This document shows, one piece after another, positions 1 through 9,243 of a stretch of DNA of 64,000 bases; within the stretch, counting starts at the first letter, position 1, and each line of letters opens with the position of its first letter. The translations under genes were made by a program, and so were the position numbers. This DNA is from Jiangella aurantiaca. Lineage in GTDB: Bacteria > Actinomycetota > Actinomycetes > Jiangellales > Jiangellaceae. The notes under the pieces were generated by a model that worked only from the letters and a program-made list of their open reading frames with translations, was not told where the DNA came from and did no database searches. The DNA is taken from NCBI RefSeq assembly GCF_004349105.1, contig NZ_SMLB01000003.1:124001-188000 (forward strand), in the 5' to 3' direction.

Positions 1-1363
<1,363 letters not shown>

Positions 1364-1369
1364 CGACAC

Positions 1370-1846
1370 CTACTTCCGCAGCTCGACGACGGTCTTGCCG
1401 AGCCGGAACCGGCTGCGGGCGGTGACCGGCGTGCTGCGTGTGAGTCGCTGGTTGCCGACGTAGGTGCCGTTGGTGGAGCCGAGGTCCTCGACGTACCACT
1501 GATTATCGTGGAACCGCAGCCGGGCGTGTTGCGTGGACACGTACTCGTCGGACAGCGGCACGGTGCAGTCGGCCCCACGGCCGAACGTCACGGGGGTGCC
1601 GTCGAGCGGCACGGACTTGCCGGTGTCGGGCCCCTCGACGATGAACGCCCTGGTCGGGGTGCCCTTGGCGCCGCGCGGCTGACGGTTCTGCCGAGCCGCC
1701 TCGCGGGCCTCGCGCTGCGGCTTGGGCTGCTTGGGCGGCCGCACGCCGAAGAGGTCGGCCCGCATGGCCGACGTGACGGAGAGGATCAACAGCCACAGCA
1801 CGGCCAGGAAGCCGAGCTTGATGACCGTGAGTGTCAGTTCCGACAC
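1370..1846 (-). CDS. fhaB: FHA-domain membrane protein FhaB (FipA-like)
   Basis: Phosphothreonine-binding adaptor of the cell-division and cell-wall signalling module. It is 158 residues, the usual length for FhaB. An N-terminal membrane helix (about residues 5-27) precedes a basic linker. The FHA domain fills residues ~70-155, with the FGRG, STQHAR and DLGSTNGTYV motifs that form the phosphopeptide loops. It lies between fhaA and the phosphatase gene with gaps of 4 and 6 bp, so the three are surely one transcript. In mycobacteria the FhaB equivalent is a substrate of PknB-family kinases; that role here is inferred from family and order. Confidence 0.95.
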   Translation of the reverse strand: MSELTLTVIKLGFLAVLWLLILSVTSAMRADLFGVRPPKQPKPQREAREAARQNRQPRGAKGTPTRAFIVEGPDTGKSVPLDGTPVTFGRGADCTVPLSDEYVSTQHARLRFHDNQWYVEDLGSTNGTYVGNQRLTRSTPVTARSRFRLGKTVVELRK

Positions 1847-1850
1847 TCGT

Positions 1851-2570
1851 TCACCTCCCGGGACTGCGCCGACGGACGTCGATCACGGTGGAGCCGATCA
1901 CGATGCGGGAACCGTCGGTCAGGGGCGCCTGGCCCACCCGGGCGCCGTCGACGACCGTCCCGTTGGTGGAGCCGAGGTCGACGGCGACCAGCTGGGACTG
2001 CGGTCCCTGCTGGTACACGCGGATCTCCAGATGCCGGCGCGAGACGCCGGGATCGTCGATGCGAAGGTCGCACTCGCTGCCGCGCCCGAGCACGACACCC
2101 GGCGGCAGCACCGGATGCTGGGTGCCGTTGATGATGAGGTACGCGTCGGCTTGCTGCTCGGAGGTAGAAGTGGGCGCGAACGACGACCCGCGGTCGACGC
2201 CGGCCCGCACCGCGCTGCGGATGCGGAAGGCGCCGGTGCCGAGGTCCTCGTGCCGCTCGAACCCGACCCCGACCGGACCCGTGAAGGCGTAATGCTGCAG
2301 CTCGGCGTGCTCGCGGGCCAGCTCGACCAGCTCGGTGGCCAGCGTGCCGATGTACGCGGACAGCCGGTCGTAGTCGCCGGGCCCCAGCTCGACGACGAAG
2401 TCGTTCGGCACGAGCGACCGGTCGCGGCTGACGATCTGCGCGTTGTTGTCGAGCTCGCGCTGGATCGCCGCGGCGATCTCGACGGGCTGCACCTCGGAGC
2501 GGAACGCCCGGGTGAACGCACCTTGGACCATGCTCTCGAGCCGGCGCTCGAAGCGCTGCAACACCCCCAC
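1851..2570 (-). CDS. fhaA: FhaA: DUF3662 plus FHA domain protein
   Basis: Cytoplasmic FHA adaptor which in mycobacteria binds the phosphorylated pseudokinase domain of MviN and tempers peptidoglycan synthesis. The 239 residues open with MGVLQRFERRLESMVQGAF, the start of the DUF3662 domain (to ~125). A short linker follows, then a C-terminal FHA domain with LGRGSECDLR, VSRRHLE and DLGSTNGT (about 155-235). It is shorter than mycobacterial FhaA because the Pro/Gln-rich middle is nearly absent. It is first in the minus-strand operon. The stretch from 2571 to the tRNA at 2822 should hold the operon promoter, but no clear -35/-10 pair stands out. Confidence 0.95.
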   Translation of the reverse strand: MGVLQRFERRLESMVQGAFTRAFRSEVQPVEIAAAIQRELDNNAQIVSRDRSLVPNDFVVELGPGDYDRLSAYIGTLATELVELAREHAELQHYAFTGPVGVGFERHEDLGTGAFRIRSAVRAGVDRGSSFAPTSTSEQQADAYLIINGTQHPVLPPGVVLGRGSECDLRIDDPGVSRRHLEIRVYQQGPQSQLVAVDLGSTNGTVVDGARVGQAPLTDGSRIVIGSTVIDVRRRSPGR

Positions 2571-2821
2571 GGGTACCTCCCTTCACCTCTCGTGCCTGTG
2601 CCGCGGACAAGACCCTGATCGTAACGGCGCGTGGCATGGTGGTGCGGCTGCGCCCTGGATCGGGGCCGTGCGGAAACGGCCGTCGCAACCTTATGTGACG
2701 AAGGACGGCTGGCGGCTGGTTCCGACGGCTCTCACTGTGCTTCTGCCCATGCTGACATCCAGAGGCCAGGATCGTGGAATCGACCATCCGCCGAGGCGTG
2801 TTAACCTTGGTGCCGCACCAC

Positions 2822-2908
2822 GCGCGGGTGGCGGAATAGGCAGACGCGCACGGTTCAGGTCCGTGTGTCCGAAAGGACGTGGGGGTTCAACTCCCCCCTC
2901 GCGCACCA
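2822..2908 (+). tRNA. tRNA-Leu (anticodon CAG)
   Basis: The acceptor arms GCGCGGG and CTCGCGC pair over 7 bp with one G-U. The anticodon stem CACGG/CCGTG closes the loop TTCAGGT, giving CAG (reads CUG). A long variable arm, a GGGGGTTCAACTCCCCC T-arm and an encoded CCA complete a class II tRNA. Confidence 0.97.
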
Positions 2909-2913
2909 CACCG

Positions 2914-2948
2914 AAGATCCCGGTCAGGTTCTCACCTGCCGGGATCTT
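2914..2948 (+). terminator. Terminator hairpin after tRNA-Leu
   Basis: AAGATCCCGG pairs with CCGGGATCTT and CAGGT with ACCTG around a TCTC loop; T2924 bulges. It starts 6 bp after the tRNA and ends in a short T run (TCTTTC), so it is a likely intrinsic terminator. Confidence 0.85.
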
Positions 2949-3136
2949 TCGCGTTCTAGGATGAGCCGCCCCTACGGATCGACGCTTTGCTGTTGGCCGC
3001 CGTTGTCGATGACGATGGGTCGTCGTTGACGTTGACGACCAGGTGTGGACAACCGGTCCGATGTCGGATGGGTCGTCTGCGCCGTCACCGTGCCGATGAA
3101 CGGGGCCGCCGCACACTGCGACGACGACCGGCACGC

Positions 3137-3195
3137 TTGATCATGGAGAAGGTCGCCTTTGGAGTCGCGGGAAACCCGACCTTCTCCATGATCAA
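3137..3195. repeat. Intergenic palindrome, 19-bp perfect arms
   Basis: TTGATCATGGAGAAGGTCG (3137-3155) is repeated inverted at 3177-3195 with a 21-nt spacer. The arm starts TTGATC then TGGAG, as in the palindromes at 52426 and 59807 (TTGATCTTGGAG...). It looks like a member of a dispersed GATC-ended family rather than a terminator: there is no T run and no gene immediately before it. Confidence 0.85.
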
Positions 3196-3297
3196 CTCGG
3201 TGAGGGAGGGTGTGAGCCGCCATGGGGGGCAGGTCATTCCAGGCGCTGCCCGCCGGGGCGGCTCGCATCCCTGCCGGCGCCGGTGATGGCCGCGGAG

Positions 3298-3338
3298 GTG
3301 TTGACATGAGCGCCAACAGTTGGCGCTGGTGTCAACAC
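3298..3338. repeat. Compact 41-nt hairpin palindrome
   Basis: The outer arms GTGTTGACA/TGTCAACAC and inner arms AGCGCCAA/TTGGCGCT pair around a 3-nt loop, with one 2x2 internal mismatch. The sequence is unrelated to the GATC-ended palindromes. There is no active gene beside it. It could be an old operator or a mobile palindrome. Confidence 0.75.
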
Positions 3339-3500
3339 GCCCGGTTGTGATCGGTGCCCGGCCCGAGCCGGCCCAGCGTCGCGGGGGCGGCCGACGCCGT
3401 GACGACGGCGACGTCGCCGCGCCGATCACCCGACCGCGCCCGTGCCCGCCAGATCCTCGTGATCAGTGACGCCATCATCGGCATTTTCAATGGCGGCTAA

Positions 3501-3965
3501 CACGCTTTGCTGACCTTGGCCCATCTGTGTCAGCACCCGACCATCAACCCTTCTGGGGCTGCTCAACTGATTCAGGTGAGCGAGGACGAGGCGATCCATC
3601 GCCTCGATGCCCTGGCGGCTGGGCCGGCCGGATTGATAGAGCGGGACGGCGACTCCCGGCGCGGGCTGCGATGGTGGCTCCGCCCCGCAGTCGCGACCCA
3701 GCTCGGGACAGCGGTGCAGCACCGTACCCGTGCGGATGCAGCCAGACCGCGGGTAGAGGCGCATTTGGCCGAGTACGGCTGGATCACGAACAGAACGATC
3801 AGGAACATGTTCGATCTCGACGTTCAGCAGGCCACTCAGATGCTGAACGACCTCCGGGCCGCGAACGTTGTCATCCAGGACCCTGAGGGTCCACAGCGCG
3901 GCCCATCGATCAGATGGTTGCCCACGCAACCGGCGCGGCGAGGCGGAAGAAGGAGCGCGACGTGA
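3501..3965 (+). pseudogene. Truncated winged-helix tail, resembling AlbA_2/AAA_4-type regulators
   Basis: The frame opens directly after a TAA at 3498 and runs about 154 codons. Two winged-helix-like repeats can be seen. The first is LTLAHLCQHPTINPSGAAQL with SEDEAIHRL; the second is HLAEYGWITNRTIRNMFDLD with VQQATQMLNDLR. This layout resembles the C-terminal part of AlbA_2-type ATP-binding regulators, whose N-terminal catalytic part is absent here. The only early start is TTG at 3507 without a Shine-Dalgarno sequence. Its stop overlaps the GTG of the next gene by 3 bp, a relic of translational coupling. Probably a remnant; a small expressed protein is possible. Confidence 0.5.
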
Positions 3966-4573
3966 GAATCGTGGTCATCGGGGCGAGCTGAGTCGTGGGG
4001 TCGGCGGTGGCCGAGGAGCTGGCGGGACGCGGGCACGAGGTGGTCCGGGCGTCCCGGCGAGGGCCGGTCGTAGTGGATGTGGCGGAGCCGGGGACGGTGG
4101 AGGCGCTGTTCGCGGCGGTGCCCGACGTCGATGGCGTGGTGTGTTGCGCGGCGAACGCGCCGACCGCAGATCTGGTCGAGGCCAGCGACGAGGAGTTCAC
4201 CGCCGGCCTCCCGGGCAAGCTGCTCGGCCAGGTGCGGCTGGCCCGGACGGCGGTGCGCCACCTGAGCGACGGCGGCTCGATCACGCTCACCGGCGGCACG
4301 TTCGCCGAGCCGCTGCCGGGCGGGTCGTTCGGGGCGCTGGTCAACGCAGGGCTGGCGGCGTTCGTCGAGGCGGCGGCGCCGGAGCTGCCGCGCGGTCTGC
4401 GGCTCAACCTCGTCGCGCCGGGGTGGGTGCGCGAGTCGCTGGCGGCCTTCGGCTGGGATCCCGCCCGGGGCGTCCCGGCGGCCGACGTCGCGCGGGTCTA
4501 TGCCGATCTGGTCGAGGGTGCCGCCCATGGCGAGGTGGTCGCCGTCACGGTGCCGGTGCCGAGCACGCGATGA
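3962..4573 (+). pseudogene. Short-chain dehydrogenase with an in-frame TGA at codon 10
   Basis: Small SDR of the ~200-residue type. From GTG 3962 (preceded by GAAGGAG) the frame reads VRIVVIGAS, then TGA at 3989-3991, then VVGSAVAEELAGRGHEVV. The stop replaces the glycine expected in the GASGxxG dinucleotide-binding loop, so a single GGA-to-TGA change explains it. The remaining 194 codons are open and well conserved, with no frameshift, so the lesion looks recent. Restart at GTG 3995 would give a product lacking beta-strand 1 and half of the nucleotide loop, unlikely to bind NAD(P). The neighbouring truncated gene supports local decay. A base-call error is the main alternative. Confidence 0.8.
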
Positions 4574-4611
4574 TCTGCCGAGGCGGCGCGACGGAGCACG
4601 AGCCGACCGCC

Positions 4612-5451
4612 TCACCCACGTGACCGGCCCGGCCCACCCACTACCACGCCCACCTCGGCGACCAGTGCGCGGGCCGCATCGACCGTCGCCGACAGGTCAC
4701 CGGCCGTGGTCCCAGCGGCGCCGAGCAGCCCGTGTGCACGATCCGCGAAGTCCGCCGGAGCCGACGGCAGCGCACCCGCGGCCGTCACGGCGCCCTTCTC
4801 GTTGATCAGCCAGCGGCCATCGTGGCCGTGTAGTGCGTGAGCGCAGATGCCGACGGCGCGGAAGAGGCACCCGGCGACGTAGGCGGCGTCGCCGCGGGCC
4901 GCCGCTTTCGCCGCGATCTCCACCGAGAACCTGGCCTCCCACAGGCCGGCCCGCAGCGCCGCTCGCAACGGCTCCGGGTACTGCTGTGCCCGCGCACGCA
5001 ACGCCGTGAGCTCGCCGGACGGGTCGGCCAGCACCACGGCCAGCGCGATCTCGCCGGCGTAGGCGAAGTCGGGGACGCCGAGCGGGTGACCGGCCTGCTG
5101 GTGGAACGCGTACTCACCACGCTCGGCCGCCCGCCAGGCCGCTTGGACGCGGTCGGCGTCGCGGTAGAGCCAGTCGACCGCGATGCCATCGACGATGAGC
5201 CAGCCGCCGCCGTCGACCCAGGGACCCCACGCGCCGGACTCGGTGACCGTCGCCGACGGGCCGCCGAACCGGCGGGCCAGCTCGCCCAGCCGGTCGACGT
5301 CGAGAGTGCCCCGGTAGTAGACGCCGAGGTCGTAGTCGGAGTCCGGACGGTGCGTGCCCCGGGCCCGGCTGCCGCCCAGGACGGCGCCGACCACGCCGCC
5401 GACCTCGACGAGCGCGTCCGCCATCGCCGCCACCACGTCGTACAAGCTCAC
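4612..5451 (-). CDS. Nucleotidyltransferase-domain protein
   Basis: 279-residue protein with an N-terminal polymerase-beta-type nucleotidyltransferase fold: GSRARG followed by PDSDYDLGVYYRG (about 26-50). This is the G-S-x-D-x-D pattern that binds two metals and NTP. The remaining ~200 residues are helical and may be a substrate-binding or HEPN-like domain. The substrate is unknown; aminoglycoside adenylyltransferases and minimal nucleotidyltransferases share this N-terminus. The start is 3 bp after the MFS gene stop, so it is third in the TetR-MFS operon. That context suggests a role in handling a small toxic molecule; this is inference. Confidence 0.8.
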   Translation of the reverse strand: MSLYDVVAAMADALVEVGGVVGAVLGGSRARGTHRPDSDYDLGVYYRGTLDVDRLGELARRFGGPSATVTESGAWGPWVDGGGWLIVDGIAVDWLYRDADRVQAAWRAAERGEYAFHQQAGHPLGVPDFAYAGEIALAVVLADPSGELTALRARAQQYPEPLRAALRAGLWEARFSVEIAAKAAARGDAAYVAGCLFRAVGICAHALHGHDGRWLINEKGAVTAAGALPSAPADFADRAHGLLGAAGTTAGDLSATVDAARALVAEVGVVVGGPGRSRG

Positions 5452-5454
5452 CCC

Positions 5455-6870
5455 TCAGCCGATCGGGACCACCTCGGTCTCGACGGTAGCGGTGCGGTCG
5501 TCCACGACCCGCCCCGAGGTGAGCAACCCGGCGAGCGCGACCAGGCCACCGGCCACGAGGATGCCCGCGAAGACCGCCGGGCCGGGTGCGGTCAGTGCGA
5601 CCGCGGCACCGCTGACCGCCAGCGTGCCCGCCGTGCTGAGCGACCCGGCCAGCTGCCCGGCGCTGACGTTGCGGCCCTGGTTCGTCCGGTCGGACCCGGC
5701 GAGGATCAACAGCGACAGCACCGGCGACGTGAGCCCCATGCCGACGCCGGCCAGCGCCCAGCCGAGCAGGCCGACCACCGGCGGCACCGCAGGCCAGGCC
5801 AGCAGCGTCGTGACCGCGAGGCCGGCGGTCATCGCGGCCAGCCCGGCCCGCAGCACGACCGCGGGTGCATAGCGGTGGTCGCGGCCCTGCAGCCAGGAGC
5901 CGAACGCCCACATGACGCCGGTGATGGACAGGCTGACGCCGGCCGTCGTCGGAGTGAAACCGTGCACAAGTGTCAGCAGCAGCGGCAGCCATGAGCCGAC
6001 CCCGGCGAAGGCGGCCGAGACGAACGCCCGCTGGGCCACGACGGCGGGCAGCCCGCGGCGCACCCGGAACGTCCCCCGGGGCAGCAGACGGACCGCCGCG
6101 AGCCCGGTCCCCGCCGCTCCAAGGGCTATGAGCGTGGCGGCTGGTACGGGGTCGGCGGCCAGGTGCTCGCCGGCCAGCGACAGCCCGAACACCGCGGCCG
6201 CCGCGATGACCGCCCACGGCAGCACCGCGCGCGGCGGCGACGCCGGCCCCGACTCCGTCTCCGCCCCCGCGGCCGGCGGCGATGACGGCGGCACCGTCCG
6301 CAGTGCCGGGCGGAGCAGCAGCCACACCGGCACCAGTACCGCCAGAGCACCGAGGAACACCCACCGCCACCCGACGCCCTCGGTGACGATCCCGGTGAGG
6401 AACGGGCCGACGACCGACGGGAGCACCCAGGCGGCCGCGAACAGCGAGAACATCCGCGGCCGCAGCGTCTCCGGCAGCGCCCGCGCGATCAGCACCATGA
6501 TCCCGACGTCGATCAGTCCCTCGGCCAATCCGCCGAGCAGCCGGCCGGCGATCACCTGCGGCATCCCCGCGGCCGTGCCGACCAGCACCTGCGCGACGGC
6601 GAACGCGACCGCGCCGGCCCGCAGCGGCGGCACCGGGCCGGACCGGTCGGCCCACACGCCGGCCAGCGCCAGCGAGACGACGTACGTCGCGACGGGTGCG
6701 GCCGTGACCAGCCCGAAGCTGCTGACGGCGTCGAACTCGCGCACCAGGGTCGGCAGTGCGGTGCCGACCGCCCGGTTCTCGAACGCGCCGAGCGTCACCA
6801 GTGCGACGGCGCCGATGGCCAGCGGTAGGTACTCCCGGCTGAACAGCGACGCCGGTGGACTGGAAGGCAT
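5455..6870 (-). CDS. MFS transporter, probable drug/metabolite exporter
   Basis: 471-residue membrane protein built almost wholly of hydrophobic helices, about 14 by eye, as in the DHA2 drug:H+ antiporter group. The motif-A-like loop DRSGPVPPLRAG follows helix 2. A hydrophilic loop near residues 205-220 splits the two halves. ATG at 6870 is 34 bp after the TetR stop. A TetR regulator plus exporter is the standard pattern for inducible efflux. The substrate cannot be read from sequence. Confidence 0.88.
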   Translation of the reverse strand: MPSSPPASLFSREYLPLAIGAVALVTLGAFENRAVGTALPTLVREFDAVSSFGLVTAAPVATYVVSLALAGVWADRSGPVPPLRAGAVAFAVAQVLVGTAAGMPQVIAGRLLGGLAEGLIDVGIMVLIARALPETLRPRMFSLFAAAWVLPSVVGPFLTGIVTEGVGWRWVFLGALAVLVPVWLLLRPALRTVPPSSPPAAGAETESGPASPPRAVLPWAVIAAAAVFGLSLAGEHLAADPVPAATLIALGAAGTGLAAVRLLPRGTFRVRRGLPAVVAQRAFVSAAFAGVGSWLPLLLTLVHGFTPTTAGVSLSITGVMWAFGSWLQGRDHRYAPAVVLRAGLAAMTAGLAVTTLLAWPAVPPVVGLLGWALAGVGMGLTSPVLSLLILAGSDRTNQGRNVSAGQLAGSLSTAGTLAVSGAAVALTAPGPAVFAGILVAGGLVALAGLLTSGRVVDDRTATVETEVVPIG

Positions 6871-6904
6871 GTCCCCGATGCTGCAACCTCAAGCGGAGTT
6901 GAGG

Positions 6905-7615
6905 TCAACCCCTGGCGGGCGCGGGCAGGCCGGCCAGCCGGCCGAGGGTGTCGACGGTGTGGTCGAACAGCGCCGCGCGGTCGTCGACGACGTTGGCGAA
7001 CTGACCGAACACCTCGAAGCTGAGGAAGCCGAACAGGCCGGTCCAGGCGGCGATCGCGCGCGCGACGAGGTCGTCGGGGAGGCCGGGCATCACCTGCCGA
7101 ACGGCCTCGGCGTCGCCGGCGAACGAGTCTGGCGGCGCCGGGAACCCGTCAGGGGGCGCCAGGGCCCCGGCCGCATATGCGGAGGCGAGGATGCGCCCGT
7201 AGACGACGGTGTCGCGCATGGCCGGGGCGACGGTGTCGACCGGCGCCTGGTAGCCCGGCACCGGCGAGCCGTAGATGAGCGCGTACTCGTGCGGGTGCGC
7301 GAGCGCCCAGTCGCGGACGGCGTGGCAGACCGCTCGCCACCGGCCGGCGTGGTCCTCGGGCTCGCAGGCGACGTCGGCCCGTTCGACCGCCTCACCCACC
7401 GCGTTGTAGGCGTCGATGATCAGGGCGGTCAGCAGGTCGTCGCGGCTGGGGAAGTATCGGTAGACGGCCGACGAGACCATGCCGAGCTCGCGGGCGATGG
7501 CTCGCAGGTTGAGCCCGCCGGCGCCCTCGGTGCCCAGCTGCCGCCGGGCGATCTCGGTGATCTCCCTGGTCACCTCGGCGCGGGCGCGCTCACGTGCGGT
7601 GCGTCCGGCGTTCAT
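6905..7615 (-). CDS. TetR/AcrR-family transcriptional regulator
   Basis: 236-residue repressor. The N-terminal helix-turn-helix covers about residues 12-60 and ends in the diagnostic SSAVYRYFPSRDDLLTALI. The C-terminal ligand domain resembles the TetR_C_13/WHG type. It is divergent from the epimerase gene at 7728 and leads the MFS-nucleotidyltransferase operon. The 112 bp between the divergent starts contain two copies of a 15-bp palindrome (7648 and 7682), the likely operators, so it should control both directions and itself. Confidence 0.92.
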   Translation of the reverse strand: MNAGRTARERARAEVTREITEIARRQLGTEGAGGLNLRAIARELGMVSSAVYRYFPSRDDLLTALIIDAYNAVGEAVERADVACEPEDHAGRWRAVCHAVRDWALAHPHEYALIYGSPVPGYQAPVDTVAPAMRDTVVYGRILASAYAAGALAPPDGFPAPPDSFAGDAEAVRQVMPGLPDDLVARAIAAWTGLFGFLSFEVFGQFANVVDDRAALFDHTVDTLGRLAGLPAPARG

Positions 7616-7647
7616 GCGACGACTCTAGCAGAGCAACGCACCAAATC

Positions 7648-7696
7648 GAGAGCACTGCTCTTGACAGCGTCGCTCCAAATGGAGAGCATTGCTCTC
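7648..7696. promoter_or_regulatory. Twin TetR operators and TTGACA promoter
   Basis: GAGAGCACTGCTCTT (7648-7662) and GAGAGCATTGCTCTC (7682-7696, perfect) are 15-bp palindromes with centres 34 bp apart, about three helical turns. A consensus -35 TTGACA (7661-7666) overlaps the end of site 1, and its -10 should fall in site 2. Binding would block the epimerase promoter. A half site AGAGCAA lies at ~7630. Confidence 0.85.
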
Positions 7697-7727
7697 GAAA
7701 CGGAGCGGCAGACACAAAGGAGCAGTC

Positions 7728-8660
7728 ATGGGCAAGCACGTCATCGTCGGTGCCGGGCAGATCGGCCGGTTGCTGGCCACCCGCCTGGTCACCGACGGCC
7801 ACGAGGTCACCGTGGTCAGCCGGTCCGGGTCGGGTCCAGACGGCGTCACGAAGGTCGCGGCCAGCGCCGCCGACGAAGCCCGCCTGACGCAGATCACCCA
7901 GGGCGCCGACGTGCTCTACAACTGCGCCAACCCGCAATACCACCGCTGGACGCAGGACTGGCCGCCGATGGCCGCCGCGATGCTCGGCGCCGCGCAGGCG
8001 ACCGGCGCCGCCCTCACCATCCTGGGCAACCTCTACCCGTACGGCCCGGTCGACCGCCCGATGACCGAGGACCTCCCGCTCAGCAGCAAGGGCGTGAAGG
8101 GGCAGGTCCGGGCCCGCATGTGGGCCGAGGCGCTGGCGGCGCACCAGGCGGGCCGGGTCCGTGTGACGGAACTGCGCGCGTCGGACTACTACGGCCCGGG
8201 CGTGCGCGACCAGGGGCACGTCGGCGAGCGGTTCTTCCCGTCGCTGCTGGCCGGCAAGCCGGCCACCTACCTGCACGACCCCGGTGTGGTCCGCAGCTGG
8301 ACCTACGTCCACGACGTCGCCGCTGCGCTGGCCACGGCCGGCAGCGACGAGCGCGCCTACGGCCGGGCCTGGCACGTCCCGACGGCGCCGCCGGTCAGCG
8401 CGCGCGAGCTGGCGCAGCAGGCCGCCACGATCGCGGGCACGTCGCCGGCGCGGATCCGCCGGCTGCCGTATTGGGTGCAGGACGCCTTGGGCCTCGTGAC
8501 GCCGATGATGCGCGAGCTCGAGGAGACCCGCTACCAGTTCGACCGGCCGTTCGTCCTGGACTCCGCTGACTTCCAGGCGACGTTCGGTCAGCAGCCCACA
8601 CCCCTCGATGCGGGCGTGGCCGCAACGGTCAGCTGGTGGCAGGGCCAGCAAGCTCGCTGA
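7728..8660 (+). CDS. NAD(P)-dependent epimerase/reductase (extended SDR-like)
   Basis: 310-residue Rossmann protein. HVIVGAGQIGRLLATRL (residues 3-19) is the nucleotide loop. Downstream parts resemble extended SDRs: NCANPQYHRW, a ILGNLYPYGP strand, and SWTYVHDVAAAL near the C-terminal half. The usual YxxxK pair is not obvious, so it may be an atypical or reductase-like member. ATG 7728 is chosen because AAAGGAG precedes it at proper spacing and the protein starts MGKHVIVGAG; an upstream in-frame TTG would run through the operator. Its last 32 bp overlap the convergent aldolase gene. Control by the divergent TetR regulator is strongly suggested. Confidence 0.85.
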   Translation: MGKHVIVGAGQIGRLLATRLVTDGHEVTVVSRSGSGPDGVTKVAASAADEARLTQITQGADVLYNCANPQYHRWTQDWPPMAAAMLGAAQATGAALTILGNLYPYGPVDRPMTEDLPLSSKGVKGQVRARMWAEALAAHQAGRVRVTELRASDYYGPGVRDQGHVGERFFPSLLAGKPATYLHDPGVVRSWTYVHDVAAALATAGSDERAYGRAWHVPTAPPVSARELAQQAATIAGTSPARIRRLPYWVQDALGLVTPMMRELEETRYQFDRPFVLDSADFQATFGQQPTPLDAGVAATVSWWQGQQAR

Positions 8661-9243
8661 CGGCGGACGGCGGCAGCTCGCGGTACGGCAGCCCGCGCAG
8701 CAGCAGCGCCAGCCGGGCGGTCGACTCCAGTTCCTCGGCGAGGTCGGCGGCCAGGTCGACGCCGGCGGCGGCGACCACGCTGCCGTGATTGGCCATCAGG
8801 GCCGCGTGGTTCTCGGCCAGCGCGACGGCGACGCCCTCGGCCAGTGCGGCGCTGCCCGGCGGCGCGTACGGCACGACCGGCAGCGGGCCGATCCGCGTCA
8901 CCTGGTATGGCGTCAACGTCGGCAGCGGCTCGTCCAGGCAGGAGACGGCGACGGCATGCACGGAGTGCAGGTGCACGATCGCCCGCGCCTCGGGCCGGAC
9001 GCGGTACGCGGCCAGGTGCAGCGGGAACTCCTTCGACGGCCGCGCCCCGGACAGCGGCTCGCCGGTCAGCGACAGCACAGCGAGGTCGCCGGCCGTGACC
9101 CGGCTCAGCGCGCCACCGGTCGGCGTGACGAACACCTGCTCGCCCACCCGGACGCTGACGTTGCCGGATCCGCCGGGCGACAGCCCCAGCGCCGCCAGCC
9201 GGCGGCACGCTGCCACCAGTGACTCCACCTCGGCCGCGCTCAC
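8629..9243 (-). CDS. Class II aldolase/adducin-family protein
   Basis: 204 residues, the normal size for fuculose-phosphate-aldolase/OtnC-type enzymes. SPGGSGNVSVRV (N-terminal third) is the phosphate loop. PSKEFPLHL carries the catalytic Glu. IVHLHSVHAVAVSC gives two zinc histidines and LMANHGSVVAA the third. GTG 9243 overlaps the kinase stop by 4 bp (GTGA), so translation is coupled. Paired with a DUF1537-type kinase, it fits the scheme in which a 3-oxo-tetronate is phosphorylated and cleaved to a triose phosphate. The exact substrate is unknown. It overlaps the convergent epimerase gene by 32 bp. Confidence 0.88.
   Translation of the reverse strand: MSAAEVESLVAACRRLAALGLSPGGSGNVSVRVGEQVFVTPTGGALSRVTAGDLAVLSLTGEPLSGARPSKEFPLHLAAYRVRPEARAIVHLHSVHAVAVSCLDEPLPTLTPYQVTRIGPLPVVPYAPPGSAALAEGVAVALAENHAALMANHGSVVAAAGVDLAADLAEELESTARLALLLRGLPYRELPPSAVSELAGPATS

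Larger units (their letters stand above)
2949..3500. other. Gene-poor decayed stretch between tRNA-Leu and the truncated gene at 3501
   Basis: I see no convincing gene here. Short open frames on both strands look like composition noise. The stretch holds two large palindromes (3137-3195 and 3298-3338, listed separately). The plus frame just upstream of the TAA at 3498 may be more of the decayed gene whose tail starts at 3501. Confidence 0.6.

Noticed and set aside
3426-3929. Minus-strand frame of 167 codons opposite the truncated winged-helix gene
   Set aside because: The plus frame has regulator-like helical repeats; the minus frame matches nothing and lacks a ribosome site.
3501-4573. TGA at 3989 as a selenocysteine codon
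   Set aside because: It replaces a structural Gly in a nucleotide loop, and no SECIS-like hairpin follows in the coding frame.
4837-5994. Long plus-strand frame opposite the nucleotidyltransferase and MFS genes
   Set aside because: Low-complexity Arg/Asp/Gly composition, antisense to two well-supported genes.
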